Shown here piece by piece: positions 39,252 to 47,960 of a DNA stretch of 64,000 bases. The position numbers and the translations under genes were made by a program. Source of the stretch: Chengkuizengella sediminis. Its GTDB lineage: Bacteria > Bacillota > Bacilli > Paenibacillales > KCTC-33759. The notes below the pieces were generated by a model. It was not told the origin of the DNA. It was given only the letters and a program-made list of their open reading frames with translations, and ran no database searches. How positions within the stretch are numbered: the first letter of the stretch is position 1; each line of letters opens with the position of its first letter. The stretch spans positions 430,523 to 494,522 of the forward strand of contig NZ_SIJC01000003.1 in the NCBI RefSeq assembly GCF_010078385.1, given 5' to 3'.

Positions 39252-40187
39252 ATGGTTATTTTAAATTATATATTTATTTGTTTTATTTTTGGAACTACAT
39301 TTTTTGCGATAAAAGTAGGAATAGACGCTGGTGTAGATCCGATTTTTTCTGCATCTTTAAGATTTATTGTTGCAGGATTGATCGTTATTCTTTTTTTCAA
39401 AATCCGTAAAGCGAAGTTTCCTTCTATAACAGTAATAAAACAGTTGGTTATCGTTGGGTTTTGTATCACCTTTGGAACCTTTGCCACTTTATATTGGGCG
39501 GAACAATATATCCCTTCAGGGTTAGCCGCTATCTTATCCGCATTTGGACCTATTATGGTTTTATTATTAAATAAATATGATGAGAAATCAAAGTTTTCTT
39601 CTGTACAGGTTCTGGGACTTGGAGCAAGCTTAGGTGGTGTTATACTCATCGCCTCCCCAGGGGTAAAGGGAGATATGGATTTCTTATGGATTATCGCTTC
39701 GATAGCAGTTATTTTAAGTTCGTTATTTTATAGTTTTGGAACAGTTTACTCCAAAAAAACGATGGCTTTGAAATCTGAGTTCTCCCCTTTTTTATTAAAT
39801 GGCATTCAGATGTTGTTTGGGGGAATCATGTTATTGATTTTTTCTCTATTTATGGAGCAACCAAAATTAACTGCGCTGACGGATATATCGGTTCAATTCT
39901 CATTACTTTATCTCGTGATCTTCGGATCCATTATGGGACACGGATTGTATTACTGGTTAGTAGGTAAAACCAATCCTGTATTCCCGAATACATGGTTATA
40001 TGTTTCTCCGATTATTGCCATGGTACTTGGAACCCTATTCTTGGGGGAAAAAATCCAAACGTTATCCATCATCGGATCATTTATGGTGTTGTTCGGTGTT
40101 TTTTTAACAAATCAGAATACATTAGCTGAGTATTATCGGAAGGGTACATTGTTTAAAGTAACCCATAAAAGTGGAGGAAATCTCTGA
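39252..40187 (+). CDS. EamA (DMT) family transporter 1
   Basis: A 311-residue membrane protein with about ten hydrophobic segments and the duplicated EamA half-domains (FGTTFFAIKVG..., A-E-Q-Y-I-P-S-G-L-A-A-I near residue 83). It is the first gene divergent from the MocR regulator, with AGGAGG 8 nt before the ATG. Such carriers export amino acids or metabolites; the substrate is unknown. The sequence clearly relates it to the two following genes but at low identity. Confidence 0.9.
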   Translation: MVILNYIFICFIFGTTFFAIKVGIDAGVDPIFSASLRFIVAGLIVILFFKIRKAKFPSITVIKQLVIVGFCITFGTFATLYWAEQYIPSGLAAILSAFGPIMVLLLNKYDEKSKFSSVQVLGLGASLGGVILIASPGVKGDMDFLWIIASIAVILSSLFYSFGTVYSKKTMALKSEFSPFLLNGIQMLFGGIMLLIFSLFMEQPKLTALTDISVQFSLLYLVIFGSIMGHGLYYWLVGKTNPVFPNTWLYVSPIIAMVLGTLFLGEKIQTLSIIGSFMVLFGVFLTNQNTLAEYYRKGTLFKVTHKSGGNL

Positions 40188-40353
40188 TGAGGAATCTATT
40201 CAGAATTAGAATATAATAACTTTCATACTTCGATCATGGTCTAACTATAATCATGATAAGATACCTAAATGATGTTTATTTGCTCAAGTTACATTGTAAT
40301 TGGGAGGATAGACTTAGACATTTAAATAAATAGGCTGATCGAGGGGAAATCAT

Positions 40354-41217
40354 ATGAATCGTTTTGTTTATGGATGTTTAGTTGTATTGGCTACTTCACT
40401 TATGGGATCTTCTTTTGCGATAGGAAAAATGGGGTTAACCTATATATCTCCATTTCTTCTTGTTGGATTGCGCTTTACATTGGCTGGTTCTATAATGGTT
40501 TTATGGGTGAAAAAAAAGAGGCTTCCTTCATCGATTAGGAATTGGAGTAGAGTATTTACCATTGGACTTTTCCAAACTGCTGCTGTTATGGGCTGTATAT
40601 TTCTTAGCCTTAGAACAATTACAGCAGGAGAATCCTCCATATTAACTTTTATTAACCCACTTCTTGTCGTGATTTTGGGAACATTATTTCTTAATCTTAA
40701 ATATCGACTCTACCAATGGATAGGAGTTATGATTGGATGTTTAGGTGTGACTGTTACACTAGGATTCCATTTGCAGTTAAAATCAGGGACATTATTTGGC
40801 TTAGGAGCAGGACTTTCTTGGGCTATTGCAACGATTTTGGTTAAAAAATGGGGATTTCGTTTTGATATATGGGCATTAACGGCATATCAAATGTTATTTG
40901 GTGGATTATTGCTCTTACTTTTAAGCATAACGATTGAAACTCCCAAGTTCATGCTCAACACGGAATCAATTTTGATCGTATTATACCTTGCCATTATGGG
41001 TTCGATTGTGCAATTTGCAACATGGTATTACCTACTTAGTTTAGGTGATCCAGGAAAAATTAGTGCTTTCCTTTTTTTAGCTCCGTTTTTTGGTGTATTA
41101 TCAGGATGGGCAATACTCGGAGAAATAGTACAATGGTATGTGTATTTGGGAGGTTTGTTTATTTTTATAGGTATATTTTTAGTAAACTGGACTCCTAGTA
41201 TAAATCCACAAAAGTGA
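40354..41217 (+). CDS. EamA (DMT) family transporter 2
   Basis: A 287-residue ten-helix carrier with two EamA repeats (SFAIGKMGLTYISPFLLVG; R-T-I-T-A-G-E-S-S-I near residue 90). It lies 166 nt after transporter 1, with GAGGGG before its ATG, so it may have its own promoter. Export of an amino acid or related metabolite is the likely role. No substrate motif is readable. Confidence 0.9.
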   Translation: MNRFVYGCLVVLATSLMGSSFAIGKMGLTYISPFLLVGLRFTLAGSIMVLWVKKKRLPSSIRNWSRVFTIGLFQTAAVMGCIFLSLRTITAGESSILTFINPLLVVILGTLFLNLKYRLYQWIGVMIGCLGVTVTLGFHLQLKSGTLFGLGAGLSWAIATILVKKWGFRFDIWALTAYQMLFGGLLLLLLSITIETPKFMLNTESILIVLYLAIMGSIVQFATWYYLLSLGDPGKISAFLFLAPFFGVLSGWAILGEIVQWYVYLGGLFIFIGIFLVNWTPSINPQK

Positions 41218-41247
41218 ATATATTTATTATAGAAAGTAGGAAAAGAA

Positions 41248-42174
41248 ATGCCCCGCATACTCTTTATTGTACTTATATTACTCAGCCTCATTTGGGGTGG
41301 ATCTTTTTACTTTATTAAAATATTACTAGAAGACTTTGGTCCATGGTCGATTGCTTTTTTAAGATCTTCCTTCGGTTTAGTTACCATTGTTCTGATTATG
41401 CTCATATTACGCAAACCTTTTGAACTTCGAAAAATGCCTTGGGCCCCGCTAACGATTATGGCTTCAATCAATACGGCTATTCCTTGGGCTTTCATTGCAT
41501 TTAGTGAAACTAGATTATCGAGCAGTATGGCTTCTGTATTAAATGCGACAACACCATTATGGACCATTATCGTTGGTATTATATTTTTTCGTGCAGCTAC
41601 CAACCGTATGCAATGGTTAGGAATCGGAATTGGTTTAATAGGTATTATTATCCTACTTGATATCAATCCTGTTCATATTATTTCAGTAGATATACTTGGA
41701 TTTGTTTGTATGATTGCGGCTACCCTTTGTTATGCATTTGGATCTCAACTATCTAAACGATTACTCAAAGGATTATCCATGTATCAGATTACCTTTTGTA
41801 CTTTGTTCATCGGTGCACTTGGTAGTGGAAGTATTGCTCTATCCGTTGAATCAATATCGATATCCCACTTAGTTTCGTGGACAAATATCTCTGTGTTAAT
41901 CGGTTTAGGTGTATTTGGTTCAGGTATTGCTTACATTCTCTTTTATTATCTAGTCCAAAAGGGAAGCGCTGAATTTGCGACAATGGTAACTTATCTTGTA
42001 CCTGGTACTGCCATCATTTGGGGATACACGTTACTTGGTGAAGAGGTTAAATGGAGTTTATTAGTGGGGTTAGTATTCGTGCTAGGCGGTGTATTTTTAT
42101 CAAGCAGAAAACAACCGAGTATCGCAGTTAATCAAAAAATGAAAAAACAGATACGCAATACGTCAGAAATATGA
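41248..42174 (+). CDS. EamA (DMT) family transporter 3
   Basis: A 308-residue ten-helix carrier of the drug/metabolite superfamily (LIWGGSFYFIKILLEDFGPWS; S-E-T-R-L-S-S-S-M-A-S-V-L). It begins 31 nt after transporter 2 with only a weak AG-rich ribosome site, so co-transcription with it is likely. Together the three make a local cluster of related but diverged carriers beside one MocR regulator. Confidence 0.9.
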   Translation: MPRILFIVLILLSLIWGGSFYFIKILLEDFGPWSIAFLRSSFGLVTIVLIMLILRKPFELRKMPWAPLTIMASINTAIPWAFIAFSETRLSSSMASVLNATTPLWTIIVGIIFFRAATNRMQWLGIGIGLIGIIILLDINPVHIISVDILGFVCMIAATLCYAFGSQLSKRLLKGLSMYQITFCTLFIGALGSGSIALSVESISISHLVSWTNISVLIGLGVFGSGIAYILFYYLVQKGSAEFATMVTYLVPGTAIIWGYTLLGEEVKWSLLVGLVFVLGGVFLSSRKQPSIAVNQKMKKQIRNTSEI

Positions 42175-42514
42175 TTAATATGATGATTAAACTATAAATG
42201 ACTAGCAGTTCCCTTTTTTTTGTTGACAAGTACATACTTGCCACTTAGACTTAGTATCATAAGGTAAATTTAACCATGATTTATTTTTTATAAATTTGGA
42301 TAATCAACTAAGTAAACACTCGCTATTATAACCTATCAAAGTAAATTCTAATATTGACAATCTACCCTTATCTAATTCACTACTACACTTTATACTTCTT
42401 AAATAACAACTACTAAATAAAAATTATTACTTTACCCTTAAAACGTCGTTTAATTTTTAATAAATGGGACATATTACATCCATGTTCTATTTATTATTAT
42501 TTTTGTATAAAATA
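42175..42514. other. AT-rich gap before the transketolase cluster
   Basis: No gene found. The end of this gap holds the -10-like TATAAAAT near 42507 of the cluster promoter, next to the palindrome at 42515. Confidence 0.5.
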
Positions 42515-42530
42515 GAGTGAGCGCTCGCTC
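42515..42530. promoter_or_regulatory. TetR-type operator palindrome at the cluster promoter
   Basis: GAG-T-GAGCGCTC-G-CTC is symmetric apart from one central-flank pair, with an 8-bp perfect core. It overlaps the promoter of the first gene, 30 nt before its start. The last gene of the cluster encodes a TetR regulator, the obvious candidate to bind it. Confidence 0.65.
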
Positions 42531-42559
42531 GGTATAAAAATAAGAAAGGAGGAACATTT

Positions 42560-43315
42560 ATGCCCAATGAACTAACAAAGGCAAATATCAATCTTTATGC
42601 TGTACTTCGAAATATGGAGGAGTTATGTGAATTAGATCGTACGATGTATGATCTTATACAAAACAGAAATCTTTCTATCCAATTTTCAGCGACAAACGGA
42701 CCCAAAGCCCTGCTGTCCTTCAAAAGTGGTAAATGTCACTTTACAAGAGGTACTGGAAAAAACAACATTAAACTTTATTTCAAATCCCCCAAACATTTTA
42801 ATCAATTGATTGAAGGTACTGCTAATCCAATCCCACTAAAAGGTTTTACAAAACTTAGTTTCCTGACAAAAGATTTTACAAAATTAACTGAGAAATTAAC
42901 CTACTATTTAACACCTACAGACGAACGATTAAAAGATCCTTCATACCTTAAAATCAATACGATACTAACTGCCTATACTGCTTTTTATGCACTTGGTGAA
43001 ATCGGGAATACGGATGCCATAGGAAAACTCAATGCAAGTAGAATTCCTGATGGTATTATCAATATCTCTGTTTTAAACGGAGGACCCTCTATCCATATCA
43101 TTGCTTCAAAAGGGCATCTAGAAATCAAAAAAGGGCTTGCCTCATCTCCACGTGCATCTATGACTTTTGCTGATATGGAAACAACCAATTTAGTTTTGAA
43201 TGGGAAAATAGATACTTATACTTGTATTGCAAGTGAAAAAATCAAAATGAAAGGTTATATTCCTATGCTTGATAACATGAACAAACTACTCAGTCAGGTA
43301 CCAGCTTTTTTATAA
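42560..43315 (+). CDS. Double SCP2-like protein A
   Basis: A 251-residue soluble protein. The second half (about 160-251) matches the SCP2 lipid-carrier fold: GIINISVLNGGPSIHIIASKG, A-S-M-T-F-A-D-M-E-T-T-N-L and N-G-K-I-D-T-Y-T-C-I-A-S-E-K-I-K-M-K-G; the first half has a similar, less clear pattern. SCP2 domains carry lipids or hydrophobic intermediates. AAGGAGG lies 9 nt before the ATG. It is the first gene behind the palindrome and probably leads an operon with the aminotransferase and transketolase genes; a related protein occurs later in the same cluster. Confidence 0.72.
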   Translation: MPNELTKANINLYAVLRNMEELCELDRTMYDLIQNRNLSIQFSATNGPKALLSFKSGKCHFTRGTGKNNIKLYFKSPKHFNQLIEGTANPIPLKGFTKLSFLTKDFTKLTEKLTYYLTPTDERLKDPSYLKINTILTAYTAFYALGEIGNTDAIGKLNASRIPDGIINISVLNGGPSIHIIASKGHLEIKKGLASSPRASMTFADMETTNLVLNGKIDTYTCIASEKIKMKGYIPMLDNMNKLLSQVPAFL

Positions 43316-43366
43316 TGGTTAGTCATGCAACATTTTTAATGTTGACATTTATGTGGGGGCGGTTTT

Positions 43367-44623
43367 ATGAAACCTTATACATACGAAAACAATCAACAAC
43401 ATTTTAAAAGGGCTTTAAAATTTATTCCAACAGGCATTTATGGACATCTAGGGCCTACAGAAGGCTGTTATATTCCCATCAGCGCATACCCTTTCTTTTG
43501 TGATAAAGCAAAAGGTTCTTACTTTTGGGATGTGGATGGAAACAGATTTATAGACTATATGTGCGCATATGGCCCCAATGTTCTTGGTTATAATGACGAA
43601 GATGTAGATGCTGCCGCTATGAAGCAATTAGAATTAGGTAACTGTGTCTCAACCCCATCAACGATTATGATAGATTTCGCTGAACTCTTAGTTGATACAG
43701 TTGAAATGGCCGATTGGGCATTTTTTGCTAAAAATGGTACTGATGTTACTGGTTTTGCTCTCATGGTTGCCAAAGCGGCTACTGGTAGAAAAAAAACCAT
43801 TCTAGTAAAAGGTGGTTATCATGGAGTTGCCCCATGGACACAGAAGTTAGGTTATGCTGGCATTGTTGAAGAAGATGTTACCAATAACCTTTACGTGGAC
43901 TTCAATAACTATGAGCAAGTAGAGAATTTAGTTAAGGAACACCCTGATGAAATTGCCTGTTTTATGGCTACACCTTACCATCACCCAGTATTTGAAGATA
44001 GTCAATTACCTGAAAAAGATTATTGGAACAAAATCAGAAAACTCTGTACAGATCATGGTATTGTACTTGCTATTGATGATGTGCGTTGTGGTTTCCGTTT
44101 AGATCATAAAGGTTCTGACCATTACTTTGGTTTTAAAGCTGATTTAATGTGTTTTTGCAAAGCTCTTGGAAACGGTTACAATTTTTCTGCATTGTGTGGT
44201 ATAGATGCCTTAAGGGATGCAGCAGCTTCCATTATGTATACTGGAAGTTACTGGATGTCTGCCATGCCTTTTGCCGCTGGAATAACATGTATTAACAAAC
44301 TGCAAAAATTGAATGGTGCAAAACTAATGCAAAATATAGGTGAAAAACTTACAACTGGTCTTGTAGATATTGCTAAGGACAATGGTTTTAATCTAAAAAT
44401 TTCAGGCATCTCATCTATGTGGTATATGAGAATTACTAATGATGATTCCCTAATGCTTCATCAAGAATGGATTTCAGAATGTGTTAGAAGAGGTGTTTTC
44501 TTCACCGGGCATCATAACTTATTTATTAATTGTTCCCTTACTGACGAGGACATTAATCTGACCCATGAAATTGCAGATGCAAGTTTTAAAGTTTTAAAAA
44601 CAAATCACCCCGAGTTGTTTTAA
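43367..44623 (+). CDS. Class III PLP aminotransferase
   Basis: A 418-residue aminotransferase related to the glutamate-1-semialdehyde and omega-aminotransferase family. The PLP lysine is K265 in F-C-K-A-L-G-N-G-Y; the D of AIDDVRCGFR binds the cofactor nitrogen; NGTDVTGFALMVAKAATGR matches the phosphate-binding segment. It lies 51 nt after the SCP2-like gene and 19 nt before the transketolase subunit. Substrate unknown; the neighbours suggest it aminates the ketol made by the transketolase (inference). Confidence 0.93.
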   Translation: MKPYTYENNQQHFKRALKFIPTGIYGHLGPTEGCYIPISAYPFFCDKAKGSYFWDVDGNRFIDYMCAYGPNVLGYNDEDVDAAAMKQLELGNCVSTPSTIMIDFAELLVDTVEMADWAFFAKNGTDVTGFALMVAKAATGRKKTILVKGGYHGVAPWTQKLGYAGIVEEDVTNNLYVDFNNYEQVENLVKEHPDEIACFMATPYHHPVFEDSQLPEKDYWNKIRKLCTDHGIVLAIDDVRCGFRLDHKGSDHYFGFKADLMCFCKALGNGYNFSALCGIDALRDAAASIMYTGSYWMSAMPFAAGITCINKLQKLNGAKLMQNIGEKLTTGLVDIAKDNGFNLKISGISSMWYMRITNDDSLMLHQEWISECVRRGVFFTGHHNLFINCSLTDEDINLTHEIADASFKVLKTNHPELF

Positions 44624-44642
44624 AAAAGGAGTAGGATAGACA

Positions 44643-45491
44643 ATGAATGAACTAGAATTAAAAAAATTAGAAAAAAAAGCTCATGAACTTCGCGCCTTAT
44701 GCGTAGATACCGTTGTTTGGGCAGGGAGTGGTCATATTGGTGGGGCACTTAGTGCCATGGATATGTTCACACTTCTCTATTATAAATATATGAAGATTGA
44801 TCCTAGTAATCCTGACTGGGAAGATCGTGATCGTTTTGTTCTTAGTAAAGGACATGTAGGTGTAGGGTTTGCCCCAGTTTTGGCAGACAAAGGTTATTTT
44901 GATAAAGAACTTTTAAAGACCTATAATCATACCGGGTCAAGTTTAGGTATGCATCTTGATTCTACAAAAGTCCCTGGTCTCGATGCCTCAACAGGTTCTC
45001 TTGGTCACGGTTTATCTATTGCTATTGGAATTGCTCTAGCTGCCAAGATCAATGACAAATCTTATACAACCTACTGTCTACTAGGTGATGGAGAATGTAA
45101 TGAGGGTTCTGTTTGGGAAGCAGCCATGAGTGCAGCACATTACAATGTAACCAACCTTATCACTTTTGTAGATAGAAATAAATGTATGATGGATGGACCT
45201 ACTGAAGAAGTTATGAAACTAGAACCTTTTGCAGATAAATGGAAAGCTTTTGGCTTCATTGTCAAAGAGGTAAACGGTCATAGTATGAAAGAATTATCAG
45301 AGGCCATTGAATTTGCTCTTGGAGAAAAATCTGCCCCAGTTGTCATTATCGCAAATACAGTCAAAGGCTGTGGTATTGATTTTATGGAAAATAATTATAA
45401 ATGGCATTATGGAGGGCTTAATTCTGAAAAAATCCAACAAAGTAAAGAAAGTTTAAATAATTACTATAATAAAAGAGTGAAAGGAGTCTAA
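44643..45491 (+). CDS. Split transketolase, N-terminal (thiamine-binding) subunit
   Basis: A 282-residue subunit equal to the first domain of transketolase. The thiamine diphosphate/magnesium motif is G-D-G-E-C-N-E-G near residue 148 with N-K downstream, preceded by GHIGGALSAMDMFTLLY and SKGHVGVGF. It should work only with the following C-terminal subunit. AAAGGAG lies 11 nt upstream of the ATG and the next gene begins 3 nt after its stop. Such split transketolases occur in several pathways besides the pentose cycle. Confidence 0.94.
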   Translation: MNELELKKLEKKAHELRALCVDTVVWAGSGHIGGALSAMDMFTLLYYKYMKIDPSNPDWEDRDRFVLSKGHVGVGFAPVLADKGYFDKELLKTYNHTGSSLGMHLDSTKVPGLDASTGSLGHGLSIAIGIALAAKINDKSYTTYCLLGDGECNEGSVWEAAMSAAHYNVTNLITFVDRNKCMMDGPTEEVMKLEPFADKWKAFGFIVKEVNGHSMKELSEAIEFALGEKSAPVVIIANTVKGCGIDFMENNYKWHYGGLNSEKIQQSKESLNNYYNKRVKGV

Positions 45492-45494
45492 ACT

Positions 45495-46502
45495 ATGGGT
45501 GGTTTAACATATACAATGCAAGATACTGTAAGTCTCTCTACTTCAGAAGTATACGGAAATGTCCTCTGTGAATTAGGCGAAAAACATCCTGAAATTGTAG
45601 GACTTACTGCCGATCTTGCAAAATCAACTAAAATAGGTTTTTTTCAAGAAAAATTCCCTAACCGTTTCTTTAATGTAGGTATTGCTGAGCAAAATATGTT
45701 CTCTATAGCTGCTGGTTTAGCAAAGTCCGGGCTTGTCCCATTTGTGTCTACTTTTGCCATCTTTACATCCATGAGAGCACTTGATCAGGTGCATACTGAT
45801 ATTTGCTACCAAAATCTTAATGTAAAAATGATTGCAACCCATGCTGGCCTTTCTTTTGGGCAAGCAGGTACAACACATCAATGTACAGAGGATTTATCCA
45901 TTATGCGTGCTATGGCAAACTGTAAGGTTATTGTTCCAGCAGATGGTATGGAAACAGCCAATGCCATTTTAGCGGCCTATGAAACCGATGGACCTATTTA
46001 TATCCGTATAAACCGTGGGTTTGACCAGAAATTATATGATTCACCTGACTATTCTTTTGAACTTGGTAAAGCTGTTGAACTGAGGGATGGTACAGATTTA
46101 ACCATTATTGCTTGTGGATCTTGTGTTTATCAAGCAGTGGAAGCAGCCAAGATACTAGATTCCGTGGATGGCATTAAAGCAAGAGTTCTTGATATGCATA
46201 CCCTAAAACCTATAGATCGTGATGCTATCCTAAAGGCAGTACATGAGACAAGAAGACTAATTACTGTTGAAGATCATAATGTAATTGGTGGCCTTGGAAG
46301 TGCTGTTTCTGAAGTTATTGCAGAAAGTGGTAAGGGTTGCGCCTTTATTAAACTTGGAATTCCAGATGAATTCTCCATCATTGGTCTTCATGAAGATTTA
46401 ATGGCACATTATAAAATAGATACCAATGGTATTTTAGAAAATGTTCGTGAATTAATGGGTAGAGATTTCGAAGAAGATGATGACTGGGAAGATGAGGTAT
46501 AA
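45495..46502 (+). CDS. Split transketolase, C-terminal subunit
   Basis: A 335-residue partner with the pyrimidine-binding and C-terminal transketolase domains: F-N-V-G-I-A-E-Q-N-M (with the glutamate that activates thiamine), STFAIFTSMRALDQV, and T-H-Q-C-T-E-D-L-S-I-M-R-A-M. The extra acidic tail (FEEDDDWEDE) is unusual. Together with the upstream subunit it should transfer a two-carbon ketol unit to an aldehyde acceptor. It overlaps nothing, but its RBS lies in the end of the N-subunit gene, so they are tightly coupled. Confidence 0.94.
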   Translation: MGGLTYTMQDTVSLSTSEVYGNVLCELGEKHPEIVGLTADLAKSTKIGFFQEKFPNRFFNVGIAEQNMFSIAAGLAKSGLVPFVSTFAIFTSMRALDQVHTDICYQNLNVKMIATHAGLSFGQAGTTHQCTEDLSIMRAMANCKVIVPADGMETANAILAAYETDGPIYIRINRGFDQKLYDSPDYSFELGKAVELRDGTDLTIIACGSCVYQAVEAAKILDSVDGIKARVLDMHTLKPIDRDAILKAVHETRRLITVEDHNVIGGLGSAVSEVIAESGKGCAFIKLGIPDEFSIIGLHEDLMAHYKIDTNGILENVRELMGRDFEEDDDWEDEV

Positions 46503-46505
46503 GTT

Positions 46506-47291
46506 ATGATCACTAGCGAAGAACTTTATACTAATAAAATATTTTTAAACTCTGTACTTCCTTTAGTTAAAGTCATTATCGAGAGCAGAGAAAATCTATC
46601 CAAAAAGTTTAAAGGTAAAAATGGTCGTGTTCAAATCAGTGCCCTAGATTCTGATGGAAAAGTAGGTACCCATTATATTATTAAAGATGGTAGCTTCACT
46701 GTTGTAAAAGGGATCATAGAAAACCCAAACATAGAGCTTGAATTTAAAAGCATTCCTGCACTAAATAACTTCTTTGCTGGAAAAAGCAAAAAATTACCAA
46801 AGATTAAAGGTTGGTATCATCTTGGACTTCTTATAAGTACACTCTCGGCACTTATGACTATGGCTAAATTATTAGGTGCAATAAAGGCACCTGCAAAAAA
46901 AGAGGATAAAGAATTACTTGTTAAACTTCTATTTTATTTACTTTCCTCTGGCATTAGCCAATTAAATAAAACAGGTCATCCTAAAGTTTCAAGTTGGGTT
47001 AAAAAAAGTCCAGATCGCGTTTATGCTTGGACTGTGAATGACAAACCTGAACTTTCTGCTTATATAAGAGTTAAAGCAGGTAAATCGAAAGCAGCAAGAG
47101 GGGTTTATAGACGTTCAAAACCATTTTTTTCTATGCGATTTGACAATGTAGATTCTGCCCTTGGGATTTTGCTTGAAACAGACGATATGATTGAATCTAC
47201 AGCTTCTGGCAAACTTATGATGGAAGGCGCTCCAGAATACGGAGCACAATTAGGAGAGTATATGCTCCTTGTTGGTTCTTTCGCAAAATAA
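46506..47291 (+). CDS. Double SCP2-like protein B
   Basis: A 261-residue protein made of two SCP2-like halves: about 35-100 (RVQISALDSDGKVGTHYIIKDG; EFKSIPALNNFFAGKSKKL) and about 165-261 (AYIRVKAGKSKAARG; SMRFDNVDSALGILLETDDM; SGKLMMEGAPEY). A hydrophobic stretch lies between (HLGLLISTLSALMTMAKLL). It is co-transcribed with the transketolase genes (start 4 nt after the previous stop). It may hold a lipid-like substrate or product, which is the main reason to suspect a lipid pathway here. No catalytic residues recognised. Confidence 0.72.
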   Translation: MITSEELYTNKIFLNSVLPLVKVIIESRENLSKKFKGKNGRVQISALDSDGKVGTHYIIKDGSFTVVKGIIENPNIELEFKSIPALNNFFAGKSKKLPKIKGWYHLGLLISTLSALMTMAKLLGAIKAPAKKEDKELLVKLLFYLLSSGISQLNKTGHPKVSSWVKKSPDRVYAWTVNDKPELSAYIRVKAGKSKAARGVYRRSKPFFSMRFDNVDSALGILLETDDMIESTASGKLMMEGAPEYGAQLGEYMLLVGSFAK

Positions 47292-47293
47292 AC

Positions 47294-47328
47294 GAAGACC
47301 TCCCTCTTTTAAAAAATTAGGAGTCTTC
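47294..47328 (+). terminator. Hairpin after the SCP2-like gene B
   Basis: GAAGAC-x-TCC and GGAGTCTTC form a bulged stem just after the stop; the tail is CTTC-rich rather than all T. It may reduce read-through into the VOC gene. Confidence 0.5.
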
Positions 47329-47356
47329 CTTCATCATTATAAAATGAGGTGTTAGA

Positions 47357-47896
47357 ATGAAAATAAAGTCCATTAGTCATGTTGGATTGACTGTATCTAA
47401 TTTTGAACAAGCAGTAAAATGGTATTCTGATTTTTTCGGTTTCAAACTAATTAGTGAACAAACCTTAGACAAAAAACAGGTTGACAAACTCTACCCCTTA
47501 TATCATTTACATGATACCACTATACGTCTTGGTTTTTTAAGAGGACCAAAAAGCGGTATTATTGAGATTTTTGAATTCTCCAATACCTTACCTACAGAAC
47601 ATATTATTTGGAATAAAATAGGGGCTACACATATCACATTAGATGTGAAAAATGTCCATAAGTGGTATCAACACCTAAAATCTAGAGGTATTCATTTCTT
47701 TTCAGAACCACAAACCACTGCTGGGACGGACTGGGTATTCTTAAAAGATCCTGACGGTAATCTTATAGAACTTATCGATTTAAAAGCAAATTATACTATT
47801 ATTCGTCTTGTAGGTAATATCGCCGGCAAAATGATGGCAAAAGGTAAATATAAAAAGTATTACTTGGAGGATGGTCATCAAGACTCCCTTAGCTGA
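47357..47896 (+). CDS. VOC-family protein in the transketolase cluster
   Basis: A 179-residue vicinal-oxygen-chelate protein with SISHVGLTVSNFEQAVKWYSDFFGF, I-G-A-T-H-I-T-L-D-V and D-P-D-G-N-L-I-E-L. The first H, the H of THI and the terminal E match a metal-binding triad. The last 30 residues are basic. It lies 66 nt behind a hairpin after the SCP2-like gene and is probably part of the same regulon. It may be an isomerase or dioxygenase on the pathway product; not determined. Confidence 0.85.
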   Translation: MKIKSISHVGLTVSNFEQAVKWYSDFFGFKLISEQTLDKKQVDKLYPLYHLHDTTIRLGFLRGPKSGIIEIFEFSNTLPTEHIIWNKIGATHITLDVKNVHKWYQHLKSRGIHFFSEPQTTAGTDWVFLKDPDGNLIELIDLKANYTIIRLVGNIAGKMMAKGKYKKYYLEDGHQDSLS

Positions 47897-47960
47897 TCAC
47901 CACATTGTCCATATTAGATTTATTTGGTAAAATTGATGAAATTAAACTCTGGAGGTTCCT

